Assembly (NCBI RefSeq): GCF_015999335.1
Contig: NZ_JAEACP010000034.1
Location: 1-33,078, forward strand
From: Tabrizicola soli
Lineage (GTDB): Bacteria; Pseudomonadota; Alphaproteobacteria; Rhodobacterales; Rhodobacteraceae
DNA: 33,078 bases
Direction of reading: 5' to 3'
This document shows positions 1 to 7,515 of this stretch, piece after piece. Under the pieces are notes generated by a model, which did no database searches, was not told the origin of the DNA, and saw nothing but the letters and a program-made list of their open reading frames with translations. The position numbers and the translations under genes were made by a program. Each line of letters begins with the position of its first letter. Within the stretch, counting starts at the first letter, position 1.

Positions 1-549
<549 letters not shown>

Positions 550-568
550 GACAGGACCTGGCTGATCG

Positions 569-632
569 CTCGTCGAGCACTTCGTGCACTCCTCGCGGCA
601 CGTTCCGAGGAGGACACGAAGTGAACGACGAG
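569..632. repeat. Nested palindromic repeat, copy A
   Basis: Left arm 569-595 and right arm 606-632 are inverted repeats matching at 23 of 27 positions, around a 10-base centre (596-605). Each arm holds its own small hairpin: GCAC-TTC-GTGC at 577-587 on the left, and CAC-GAA-GTG on the right. The left arm is identical over 27 bases to the reverse complement of the right arm of copy B (25387-25413). The sequence GGGGTCA just after it (632-638) recurs after copy C. It lies between two same-strand genes and could act as a processing or termination structure. No coding potential is seen. Confidence 0.75.
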
Positions 633-696
633 GGGTCACAGCGGGCCGGCTGATGGCCCATTCCGATCCAGCGACAAGCAAACCGAGGAGGTCCCG

Positions 697-1428
697 ATGC
701 CCGCAGATCCCCGCGCCCCGCGCCTTGCCGTGCTGATCGACGCCGACAACATCCCCGCCCGGCACATCGAGGCCGTGCTGGACGAGATCGCCGGCCTGGG
801 CGAGCCCTCGGTCCGCCGCGTCTATGGCGACTGGTCCAGCCAGGCCCTGTCGCAATGGAAGGAAAAGGCCCGCAGCCTGGGGCTGGTGATGCACCAGCAG
901 TCGGCCAACACCAAGGGCAAGAACGCCAGCGACATCGGCCTGGTGATCGATGCCATGGACATCCTGCATCTGGGCAAGGTCGACGGTTTCGTGCTGGTCT
1001 CCTCGGACAGCGATTTCACCCGGCTTGCCAGCCGCATCCGCGAGGACGGGCTGCAGGTCATCGGCGTGGGCGAGAAGAAGACCCCCGAATCGCTGCGCAA
1101 CGTCTGCAACCGCTTCATCTTCCTGGAAAACATCGCCGCCTCGCCCGAGCCGGCACCCGATTCGCCCGCACCGGCCAAACCGGCCAAAGCCGAGAAGGAT
1201 CCGCCGTCGAAGGCGATTCCGCTCGTCCTGGCCGCGATGAAGAAGATCGGGATCGAGGAGGACAGCTATTCGCTTGGCCAACTGGGCCAGGTCCTGACCC
1301 AGCTCTATCCCGATTTCGACAGCCGCAGCTATGGCAGCGCCAAGCTTTCCGAGCTGCTGAAACGGACCGGCCGTTTCGACGTGACCAAGGGCGAGGGCAA
1401 CCACCTGATCGTGCGCGACAAGGCGTAA
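697..1428 (+). CDS. NYN-domain putative ribonuclease with C-terminal LOTUS/OST-HTH domain
   Basis: A 243-residue protein. Residues ~8-150 form a NYN (LabA/PIN-like, DUF88) domain: AVLIDADNI near the N-terminus supplies the first acidic residues, DIGLVIDAMD the next, and LVSSDSDF the last conserved aspartates of the metal-dependent nuclease centre. A Pro/Ala/Lys-rich linker (~150-168) leads to a C-terminal winged-helix LOTUS/OST-HTH domain (~170-240). Related two-domain proteins are inferred to cleave or bind RNA; the substrate is unknown. The ATG at 697 has a strong Shine-Dalgarno (GGAGG, 687-691). The gene converges on the LysR gene with 12 bases between the stops. The domain call is confident, nuclease activity is inferred. 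Confidence 0.88.
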   Translation: MPADPRAPRLAVLIDADNIPARHIEAVLDEIAGLGEPSVRRVYGDWSSQALSQWKEKARSLGLVMHQQSANTKGKNASDIGLVIDAMDILHLGKVDGFVLVSSDSDFTRLASRIREDGLQVIGVGEKKTPESLRNVCNRFIFLENIAASPEPAPDSPAPAKPAKAEKDPPSKAIPLVLAAMKKIGIEEDSYSLGQLGQVLTQLYPDFDSRSYGSAKLSELLKRTGRFDVTKGEGNHLIVRDKA

Positions 1429-1440
1429 GAAGGGGCCTGA

Positions 1441-2307
1441 TCAGAAGATCGTGGCGAGCCAGTGGGCAAAGGCCTCTACCGCCGCCCGGCGCGGGCCGCG
1501 TGGCAGGACCAGGGCATAGGTGACCGAGGGCAGGCCGGTCAGCGGCAGCTCGACCAGGCGCCCGGCCTCCAGATCGGCACGGCAGATGATCTCGGTTGCG
1601 GTGCCCGCGCCCAGGCCCTGGCGGCAGGCCGACAGCTCCAGATGCGGGCTGCCAAGCTCGACCCGCCGCAAGCGCGCGGGATCAAGGCCGGTTCCGGCGA
1701 CCTGCGCCAGTTCCCAATGCCGGTCGATCCCGATCACCCAGGGCATGTCCTGCGGATGCAGTCCCGATGCCGCGAGCGAGGGCGCGCAGATCGCCAGCAC
1801 GCGCGAACGGCAGAGTGGCCGGATCTCCTCTCCGGGTGCCTCGACCCAGCCGTCGGACAGCGCCCGGATCGCCATGTCGAAGCCATCCCGCGCCAGTTCG
1901 ACCCGCGACGGGCTTGGGGACAGGGCGACCTCGATCCCCGGATGCCGGGCCCAGAAGTCCGGCAGGCGCGGCATGACATGGGTCTCGGCGATAAAGGTCG
2001 TGGTCGTGACCCGGACCACGCGCCGGGCCTCGGCCGCCCGCAGCGCCGCGATCCCGGCGGCGACCGTGCCGAAGCCCTCGTCCAGGGCGCGGGCGAGCTC
2101 TGCCCCGGCCTCCGTCAGGGCCACGGTCCGGCCCGCGCGCCGGACGAGGCTCAGGCCAAGCTCGCCCTCCAGCGCACGGACCTGCTGGGTCACGGCGGCA
2201 TGGGTGACGTTCAGCACCCGCCCGGCCGCGGCGAAGCTGCCCTGCCGGGCGGTCGCGTCAAAGGCGCGCAACATGGCAAGCGGGGGGAGATCGCGCCAAC
2301 GTGACAT
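1441..2307 (-). CDS. LysR-family transcriptional regulator (GcvA-like)
   Basis: A 288-residue LysR-type regulator. The N-terminal winged helix-turn-helix reads RAFDATARQGSFAAAGRVLNV and then HAAVTQQVRALE; the pattern of an opening PPLAMLRAFDA and 'HAAVTQQVRALE' is typical of the GcvA/AmpR-like subgroup. The rest is a periplasmic-binding-like effector domain. I start at the ATG at 2307; an in-frame upstream extension to 2373 is unlike the family and lacks a good ribosome binding site. LysR proteins usually regulate a divergent neighbour. The nearest gene in that direction is the LLM oxidoreductase at 2687, 380 bp away, so it is a possible but unproved target. The effector is unknown. Confidence 0.9.
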   Translation of the reverse strand: MSRWRDLPPLAMLRAFDATARQGSFAAAGRVLNVTHAAVTQQVRALEGELGLSLVRRAGRTVALTEAGAELARALDEGFGTVAAGIAALRAAEARRVVRVTTTTFIAETHVMPRLPDFWARHPGIEVALSPSPSRVELARDGFDMAIRALSDGWVEAPGEEIRPLCRSRVLAICAPSLAASGLHPQDMPWVIGIDRHWELAQVAGTGLDPARLRRVELGSPHLELSACRQGLGAGTATEIICRADLEAGRLVELPLTGLPSVTYALVLPRGPRRAAVEAFAHWLATIF

Positions 2308-2394
2308 GTAAGATGATCTTTCGTCCGGTGGATTTTCCTGAGTCGCAGTATCGCAGGTTTTCTGGCATTCCAAAGCGGTAATCCTGCCTTGGGA

Positions 2395-2612
2395 CGAAAG
2401 CCATGCACGGCGTCAATCTCGACCTTCTCGCCACCAACCGCCACCATGCCGATGGCCGCCCCCGCGATCCGCATGGACAGCACCGCTTTGCGCATCTTGC
2501 TGCCCTTCATCAGGCGCGGCGGCAGCTCTGGCACAGGCGCCTTGCCCGGCTGGCCGGGCTGCTCACGGCGATCCGCCCCGCTCTGCGTCCGGCGAGGCGG
2601 GTCGTGCGGCAT
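2395..2612 (-). pseudogene. Possible 5' remnant of an unrecognised gene
   Basis: This part of the 379-bp gap between lysR and the LLM gene reads as coding on the minus strand. From an ATG at 2612, preceded by GAGAGGA at a fair distance, about 70 codons almost all end in G or C and give a plausible peptide (for example MRIAGAAIGMVAVGGEKVEI). Around 2400 the codon choice collapses (GCA GGA TTA, AGA AAA CCT), and the frame then runs unproductively through the lysR promoter and start to a stop at 2211. I do not recognise the protein. It could be the head of a decayed gene cut off when lysR arrived, or a chance GC-rich frame. The rest of the gap (2308-2394, 2613-2686) presumably holds the lysR and LLM promoters; no convincing LysR box was found. 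Confidence 0.3.
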
Positions 2613-2686
2613 TGAACGGGTCCTCTCTCGGAATCCGTGTTTTCGTGCGGCCCTCGATCGCCTAGATCTGGCGCAAAGGAGCCGAC

Positions 2687-3721
2687 ATGACCCAGATTTC
2701 CCTTGGCCTCGACACGTTCGGCGATGTCTCCCTCGGTGTGGACGGCAAGCCGCATTCCATGGACCAGACCTTGCGCGAGGTGCTGGACCAGGCGGTGCTG
2801 GCGGATGAGATCGGCATCGACTTCATCGGCCTCGGCGAACATCACCGCGCGGATTTCGCGATCTCGGCGCCCGAGATCGTGCTGGCCGCCATCGCCGGGC
2901 GGACACGGCGGATCAAGCTGGGGACGGCGGTCACGGTGCTGTCGACCGACGATCCGGTGCGGGTGTTCCAGCGGTTCGCCACGCTGGACGCGCTGTCGAA
3001 CGGCCGGGCCGAGCCGATCCTGGGCCGGGGCTCGTTCACCGAAAGCTATCCGCTCTTCGGCCATGACCTGAACGACTATGAACAATTGTTCGAGGAACGC
3101 CTCGACCTCTTTGCCCGCCTGACCCGCGAGCCGCGCGTCACCTGGTCCGGCCGGACCCGCAGCCCGCTGCAGGACCAGGCGATCTATCCGCAGCCGGCGC
3201 GGCCGATGACCGTCTGGGTCGGCGTCGGCGGCAGCCCGGAAAGCGTGGTGCGGGTGGTGCGGCAGGACCTGCAGCTGATGCTGGCGATCATCGGCGGCGA
3301 TGCGGCGCGGTTCGCGCCCTACATCGACCTCTACCAGCGCGCCTGCGCCCAGCTGGGCCGCCCGCAGCGGCCGGTGGGGGTGCATTCGCCCGGCTTCGTG
3401 GCCGAGACCGACGAGGCGGCGCAGGAGGTGCTCTGGCCGCACTACGCCGAGATGTATGGCCGTCTCGGGCGCGAACGGGGCTGGCCGCCGGTGACCAAGG
3501 ACCGCTATCTGGCCGAAATCCAGGATGGCGCGCTTTATGTCGGCAGTCCCGAGACGGTGGCAAGGAAGATCGCGCGGACGGTGAAGCTGCTGGGAATCCA
3601 GCGCTTCGACATGAAATACGCGACCGGCCCGGTGCCGCATGGCGCGTTGATGGACTGCATCCGGCTTTACGGCGAGAAGGTGATCCCGCTGGTGCGCGAG
3701 ATGGTCGGCGCGCAGGCGTAG
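2687..3721 (+). CDS. LLM-class flavin-dependent oxidoreductase (luciferase-like monooxygenase)
   Basis: A 344-residue single-domain TIM-barrel protein of the bacterial luciferase superfamily. Typical signatures are the N-terminal SLGLDTFGD, the GLGEHH segment after the second helix, IKLGTAVTVLSTDDPVRVFQRFATLDALSNGRAE, and the FMN-phosphate region ILGRGSFTESYPLFG. The C-terminal VGSPETVARKI is characteristic of LLM proteins. Such enzymes use FMNH2 or F420 from a separate reductase to oxygenate or reduce small molecules; the substrate cannot be told here, and no partner reductase is adjacent. The start at 2687 has a clear ribosome binding site (AAAGGAG, 2675-2681). The upstream LysR gene could control it. 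The stop is TAG at 3719-3721, immediately followed by a terminator-like palindrome. Confidence 0.92.
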   Translation: MTQISLGLDTFGDVSLGVDGKPHSMDQTLREVLDQAVLADEIGIDFIGLGEHHRADFAISAPEIVLAAIAGRTRRIKLGTAVTVLSTDDPVRVFQRFATLDALSNGRAEPILGRGSFTESYPLFGHDLNDYEQLFEERLDLFARLTREPRVTWSGRTRSPLQDQAIYPQPARPMTVWVGVGGSPESVVRVVRQDLQLMLAIIGGDAARFAPYIDLYQRACAQLGRPQRPVGVHSPGFVAETDEAAQEVLWPHYAEMYGRLGRERGWPPVTKDRYLAEIQDGALYVGSPETVARKIARTVKLLGIQRFDMKYATGPVPHGALMDCIRLYGEKVIPLVREMVGAQA

Positions 3722-3726
3722 CAAGC

Positions 3727-3753
3727 GTAGGGTGGGTGAATCACCCACCTTAC
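3727..3753. terminator. AGGGTG-type palindrome between convergent genes
   Basis: A 12-bp stem (3727-3738 with 3742-3753, one G-T pair) around the loop AAT. It lies six bases after the LLM stop and just before the 3' end of trhO, so it could end transcription from both sides. There is no T-run. It shares the AGGGTG/CACC(C)T theme with the hairpin at 17102-17119, which suggests a dispersed repeat rather than an ordinary terminator. Confidence 0.6.
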
Positions 3754-3760
3754 CCGGGGA

Positions 3761-4663
3761 TCAGGCCCCCAGGTGCCGCTCACCACGCCCAGCGGCGAGT
3801 TGCATCTGGCGCTGGCGCTCCCGGAACCGCTCCCGGTCGGCTTGCGAATATTCGGTCTCGCAGGCCGGGCAAGTGACGCCCTCCTCATAGGCCGGATGCG
3901 CCCGCTCCGCCGCCGTCACCGGCCTGCGGCACGCCCCGCAGACCGAAAGCCCGCCCGGCACAAGCCCGTGACCGACCGAGACGCGGTCGTCGAAGACGAA
4001 GCACTGTCCCTGCCACAGGCTCTCGGCCTCGGGCACCTCTTCCAGGTATTTCAGGATGCCGCCCTTCAGGTGGTAGACTTGGTTGATCCCCTGCCCGAGG
4101 AGATAGTTCGTCGACTTCTCGCAGCGGATGCCGCCGGTGCAGAACATGGCGATGCGCTTGCCGGCGAAGCGGTCGCGGTTTTCCTGCCACCAGTCCGGAA
4201 ATTCGCCGAAGGCCCGCGTCCCGGGATCCACCGCGCCGCGGAAGGTGCCGATCGCCACCTCGTAATCGTTGCGGGTGTCGATCACCACCGTATCGGGATC
4301 GCGGATCAGCGCATTCCACGCCGCCGGGGCCACATAGTTGCCGACGCGGGCCAGCGGGTCCACGTCGGGCTGGCCCATGGTCACGATCTCGCGCTTGAGC
4401 TTCACCTTCATCCGGCCGAAGGGCATCGTCCCGGCCTGGCTTTCCTTCCACTCCAGCCCTGCGCAGCCCGGCAGTGCCCGGATCGCCGCCAACACCGCGT
4501 CGATCCCCCCGCGCGTGCCGGCGATGGTGCCGTTGATCCCCTCTGGCGCCAAGAGGAGCGAGCCCTTCACCGCATGCGCCTGACAGACCTCCAGCAGGCC
4601 TGGTCGCAGGGCGGCGGGATCGGGGAAGCGGGTGAATTGATACAGGGCGGTGACGGTCAGCAT
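3761..4663 (-). CDS. trhO: tRNA uridine(34) hydroxylase TrhO (rhodanese-like, YceA family)
   Basis: A 300-residue protein with the full TrhO layout: an N-terminal ferredoxin-like/acylphosphatase-like domain (KGSLLLAPEGINGTIAG, residues ~33-50; KVKLKREIVTMG), then a rhodanese domain (VVIDTRNDYEVAIGTFRGAVDP, ~126-147) with the active loop FCTGGIRCEK carrying Cys175 and Cys181. A C-terminal tail has CGAC (242-245) and CPAC (265-268), a probable zinc ribbon. TrhO hydroxylates U34 of certain tRNAs, giving 5-hydroxyuridine, the precursor of cmo5U/mcmo5U. The ATG at 4663 is preceded by GAGGAGGG. It is divergent from pncA across a ~100-bp gap. The call is secure by motif and length. Confidence 0.95.
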   Translation of the reverse strand: MLTVTALYQFTRFPDPAALRPGLLEVCQAHAVKGSLLLAPEGINGTIAGTRGGIDAVLAAIRALPGCAGLEWKESQAGTMPFGRMKVKLKREIVTMGQPDVDPLARVGNYVAPAAWNALIRDPDTVVIDTRNDYEVAIGTFRGAVDPGTRAFGEFPDWWQENRDRFAGKRIAMFCTGGIRCEKSTNYLLGQGINQVYHLKGGILKYLEEVPEAESLWQGQCFVFDDRVSVGHGLVPGGLSVCGACRRPVTAAERAHPAYEEGVTCPACETEYSQADRERFRERQRQMQLAAGRGERHLGA

Positions 4664-4695
4664 GGCCCTCCTCTGCGCCGAAGCCCCGGAAATTT

Positions 4696-4736
4696 CAAGC
4701 GCTTCGCTTGACGCATCCCAGCCCCCGCCTTACCCA
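4696..4736 (+). promoter_or_regulatory. Candidate pncA promoter overlapping a small palindrome
   Basis: TTGACG (4708-4713) is followed 17 bases later by TACCCA (4731-4736), a plausible though weak sigma-70-type promoter for pncA in a high-GC host. The perfect palindrome CAAGCG-CTT-CGCTTG (4696-4710) overlaps the -35 box and could be an operator or just a hairpin. The region is shared with the divergent trhO gene. Confidence 0.35.
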
Positions 4737-4762
4737 ATGGAACAGACTTGGGGGAGGCCGCC

Positions 4763-5368
4763 ATGAGACCCGCAACGGAAGCGTTGATCGTGATCGACGT
4801 GCAGAACGACTTCTGCCCCGGCGGCGCGCTGGCAGTAGCGGGCGGAAACGAAATCATCAGCCGGATCAATGCGTTGATGGATGACTTCGCCGCCGTCGTC
4901 CTCACGCAGGACTGGCATCCGCCGAACCATGCCTCCTTCGCCGCGAACCATCCGGGGGCCGCGCCGTTCAGCCTGACCGAGATGCCCTATGGCCCGCAGG
5001 TCCTCTGGCCCACGCATTGCGTGCAAGGAACCGAGGGCGCGGCCTTCCATCCCGATCTGCGCACCGACCCGGCGCAACTGGTGATCCGCAAGGGCTTTCG
5101 TCCCGGAATCGACAGCTATTCGGCCTTCTTCGAGAACGACCGGACCACGGCGACGGGACTGGAAGGGTACCTGAAGAACCGGGGCATCACCGCGATCACG
5201 CTGGTCGGCCTCGCCACCGACTACTGCGTGGCCTATTCGGCCATCGACGCCAGACGGTTGGGTTTCGCGGCCACCGTGCTGGAGGAGGCCTGCCGGGGCA
5301 TCGACCTGAACGGATCCCTCGCCTCGGCGCGCGAGGACATGCGGGCGGCGGGCGTCCTGGTCCAATGA
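4763..5368 (+). CDS. pncA: Nicotinamidase PncA
   Basis: A 201-residue isochorismatase-fold amidohydrolase. The catalytic triad is visible: Asp12 in VIDVQNDF, Lys110 in IRKGF and Cys155 in ATDYCV. The metal ligands Asp50 and His52 (TQDWHPPNH) and His85 (WPTHCVQGT) are also present. It hydrolyses nicotinamide to nicotinate and ammonia in the cytosolic NAD salvage pathway. I start at the ATG at 4763, seven bases or fewer after GGGGAGG (4751-4757); an earlier TTG would overlap that ribosome binding site. The stop overlaps the next gene's start as ATGA (5365-5368), implying translational coupling. pncB, the next enzyme of the pathway, lies two genes on, so this is a salvage operon. A very confident call. 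Confidence 0.96.
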   Translation: MRPATEALIVIDVQNDFCPGGALAVAGGNEIISRINALMDDFAAVVLTQDWHPPNHASFAANHPGAAPFSLTEMPYGPQVLWPTHCVQGTEGAAFHPDLRTDPAQLVIRKGFRPGIDSYSAFFENDRTTATGLEGYLKNRGITAITLVGLATDYCVAYSAIDARRLGFAATVLEEACRGIDLNGSLASAREDMRAAGVLVQ

Positions 5369-6120
5369 ACCACCCGGGCGGCACCGCGCTGGTCCTGGCC
5401 TGCATTGCAGCGGGGCCGGCGGCGCTTGCCGGGGAAACCTGCGCGGCCTACCCCTATGCGGATGCGCCCGCCGAGCTCTCCGCCCTCGCAAAGCGCCTGA
5501 CGAAAACGGTAGCGCCGCATCCCCTACTGGCGAAGGCTCTGGCCGATCAGGCCCCCGACCTTTGCCTGAGCGACACGCTGGTCGAGGAGCAGGCGTATTT
5601 CGAACCGGCGGCCAACCGCATCGTGGTCAACTCGGCGCTGGATCAGGATTTCCAGCTGACAATCCTGATCCACGAGGTGCGGCACGTCGAACAACATCGC
5701 AACGCGACCTGCCCGACCGTCGCCTACCGGCTTGAGGAGTACATCCGCGCCCGATTGGCCTTTGAGGCGGACGCCGCAGCAATCGGAGTCTATGTGGCCT
5801 GGAAGCTGCGGCAAGGAGGCGAATCCGGCCCGTGGGACAAGCTTTCCGCGTGGCCAACGCACAGGGACCTGGTCAGCCGCTTCGCCCGTGAAATCGCGGC
5901 CGGGGCCGGTGAGACCGCTGCGACCTCGGCCACCTTCGCGCAATGGTACGAGGATGCCGAGCGGCAGGATATCTACCGATTCGCCATCTGCTCGAACTAT
6001 CTGGACGCGCTTGACCGGGAAAAGGTCCCTGACGGACAGGACAGGCTGCCCGCGGATTTCGCCGTGCGGCTTTGCGTCATGCCGGACGGGAGGCCCTATG
6101 ACTGCACTTTGCCGCCCTGA
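5365..6120 (+). CDS. Exported putative zinc metallopeptidase (HEXXH, DUF6782-like)
   Basis: A 251-residue protein that starts in the pncA stop codon (ATGA overlap). The N-terminus looks like a signal peptide: MNHPGGTALVLACIAAGPAALA, with an ALA cleavage site near residue 22. In the mature part ILIHEVRHVEQ gives a HEXXH zinc motif (His103, Glu104, His107), and FEADAAAIG supplies a likely third ligand, Glu134, as in gluzincins. Several cysteines (26, 67, 116 and two near the C-terminus) could form disulfides in the periplasm. It resembles the small 'DUF6782' putative metallopeptidases, but no substrate is known. Its place between two cytosolic NAD salvage enzymes is odd and may reflect only shared expression. 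The gene call is firm, the activity inferred. Confidence 0.82.
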   Translation: MNHPGGTALVLACIAAGPAALAGETCAAYPYADAPAELSALAKRLTKTVAPHPLLAKALADQAPDLCLSDTLVEEQAYFEPAANRIVVNSALDQDFQLTILIHEVRHVEQHRNATCPTVAYRLEEYIRARLAFEADAAAIGVYVAWKLRQGGESGPWDKLSAWPTHRDLVSRFAREIAAGAGETAATSATFAQWYEDAERQDIYRFAICSNYLDALDREKVPDGQDRLPADFAVRLCVMPDGRPYDCTLPP

Positions 6121-6206
6121 AGCGGGCGGCGCGGCTTGCCTTGGCCGATGCCAGGACCGACAAGGGAAACCACCCGCGCCAGCGGAACGAGATGAAGGAA
6201 TACGGC

Positions 6207-7499
6207 ATGGTCGACATCGCCACGCGCGTCTGGAACCACAAGTGGAAGATCGACCCGATCGTGCGGTCGCTGATCGACACCGACTTCTACAAGCTGCTGA
6301 TGTGCCAGTCGATCTTCCGCAACAAGCCGGACACCAACGTGGTGTTCAGCCTGATCAACCGCTCGACCAAGGTGCGCCTCGCCGACCTGGTCGACGAGGG
6401 CGAGCTGCGCGAGCAGCTGGACCATGTGCGCTCGGTCACGCTGACGCGCGGCGAAAGCACCTGGCTGCGCGGCAATACCTTCTATGGCAAGCGGCAGATG
6501 TTCCGCCCGGATTTCATGGAGTGGTTCGAAGGCCTGCGCCTGCCCGCCTATCACCTGGAAAAGCGCGACGGCCAGTTCGAGCTGACCTTCGAGGGGCGCT
6601 GGCCCGAAGTCATGCTGTGGGAAATCCCGGCCCTGTCCGTGCTGATGGAGTTGCGCTCGCGCGCCGTGCTGAACGACATGGGCAAGTTCGAGTTGCAGGT
6701 GCTGTATGCCCGCGCCATGACCCGGCTCTGGGAGAAGATCGAACGCCTGCGCCGGATCGAAGGGCTGAAGATCGCCGATTTCGGCACAAGGCGGCGGCAC
6801 GGGTTCCTGTGGCAGGACTGGTGCGTCCAGGCGATGCAGGAGGGGCTGGGGGCCAAGTTCACCGGCACCTCCAACTGCCGCATCGCCATGCGCCGCGACA
6901 TCGAGGCCATCGGCACCAATGCGCATGAATTGCCGATGGTCTACAGCGCGCTGGCCGATACCGACGAGGAGTTGCGCCAGGCCCCCTACCGCGTGCTTGC
7001 CGACTGGCATGAGGAGCACGAGGGCAACCTGCGGATCATCCTGCCCGACACCTATGGCACCGAGGGCTTCCTGAAGAACGCGCCCGACTGGCTCGCAGGC
7101 TGGACCGGCATCCGCATCGACAGCGGCGATCCGGCCGAGGGCGCGGAAATCGCGATCCGCTGGTGGCAGGACCGCGGCGAGGACCCGAGGAAGAAGCTGG
7201 TGATCTTCTCGGACGGGCTGGACGTCGAGAAGATCGAGGAGCTCTACGCCCGCTTCCACGGCAGGGTGAAGGTCTCGTTCGGCTGGGGCACCATGCTGAC
7301 CAACGACTTCCGCGGCCTCGTGGCGGAGGACGCGCTGGCCCCGTTCAGCCTGGTCTGCAAGGCCGTGTCGGCGAACGGGCGGCCGACGGTCAAGCTCTCG
7401 GACAATCCGGCCAAGGCGACCGGACCCAAGGACGAGATCGAGCGGTACCGCCGCATCTTCGGCGTAGGCGAGCAGAAGGTGCAGGAGGTCCTGGTCTGA
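6207..7499 (+). CDS. pncB: Nicotinate phosphoribosyltransferase PncB
   Basis: A 430-residue enzyme converting nicotinate, PRPP and ATP to nicotinate mononucleotide, the committed step of salvage NAD synthesis. Family marks in order: SLIDTDFYKLLMCQ (residues ~21-34), FSLINRSTKVRL, FEGRWPEVMLWEIPALSVLMELR, ADFGTRRRHGF (~190-200), FTGTSNCRIA, and IGTNAHELPM with His240, the position of the phosphorylated histidine. The ends GIRIDSGDP, VIFSDGLD and GWGTMLTND form the phosphate-binding side. I start at the ATG at 6207, six bases after AAGGAA (6195-6200); earlier in-frame starts (6141 TTG, 6192 ATG) have weaker context. It follows the HEXXH gene by 86 bp and faces pit head-to-tail with only 16 bases between stops. 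Confidence 0.96.
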   Translation: MVDIATRVWNHKWKIDPIVRSLIDTDFYKLLMCQSIFRNKPDTNVVFSLINRSTKVRLADLVDEGELREQLDHVRSVTLTRGESTWLRGNTFYGKRQMFRPDFMEWFEGLRLPAYHLEKRDGQFELTFEGRWPEVMLWEIPALSVLMELRSRAVLNDMGKFELQVLYARAMTRLWEKIERLRRIEGLKIADFGTRRRHGFLWQDWCVQAMQEGLGAKFTGTSNCRIAMRRDIEAIGTNAHELPMVYSALADTDEELRQAPYRVLADWHEEHEGNLRIILPDTYGTEGFLKNAPDWLAGWTGIRIDSGDPAEGAEIAIRWWQDRGEDPRKKLVIFSDGLDVEKIEELYARFHGRVKVSFGWGTMLTNDFRGLVAEDALAPFSLVCKAVSANGRPTVKLSDNPAKATGPKDEIERYRRIFGVGEQKVQEVLV

Positions 7500-7515
7500 T
7501 CCCCTGCGGCCGGCC

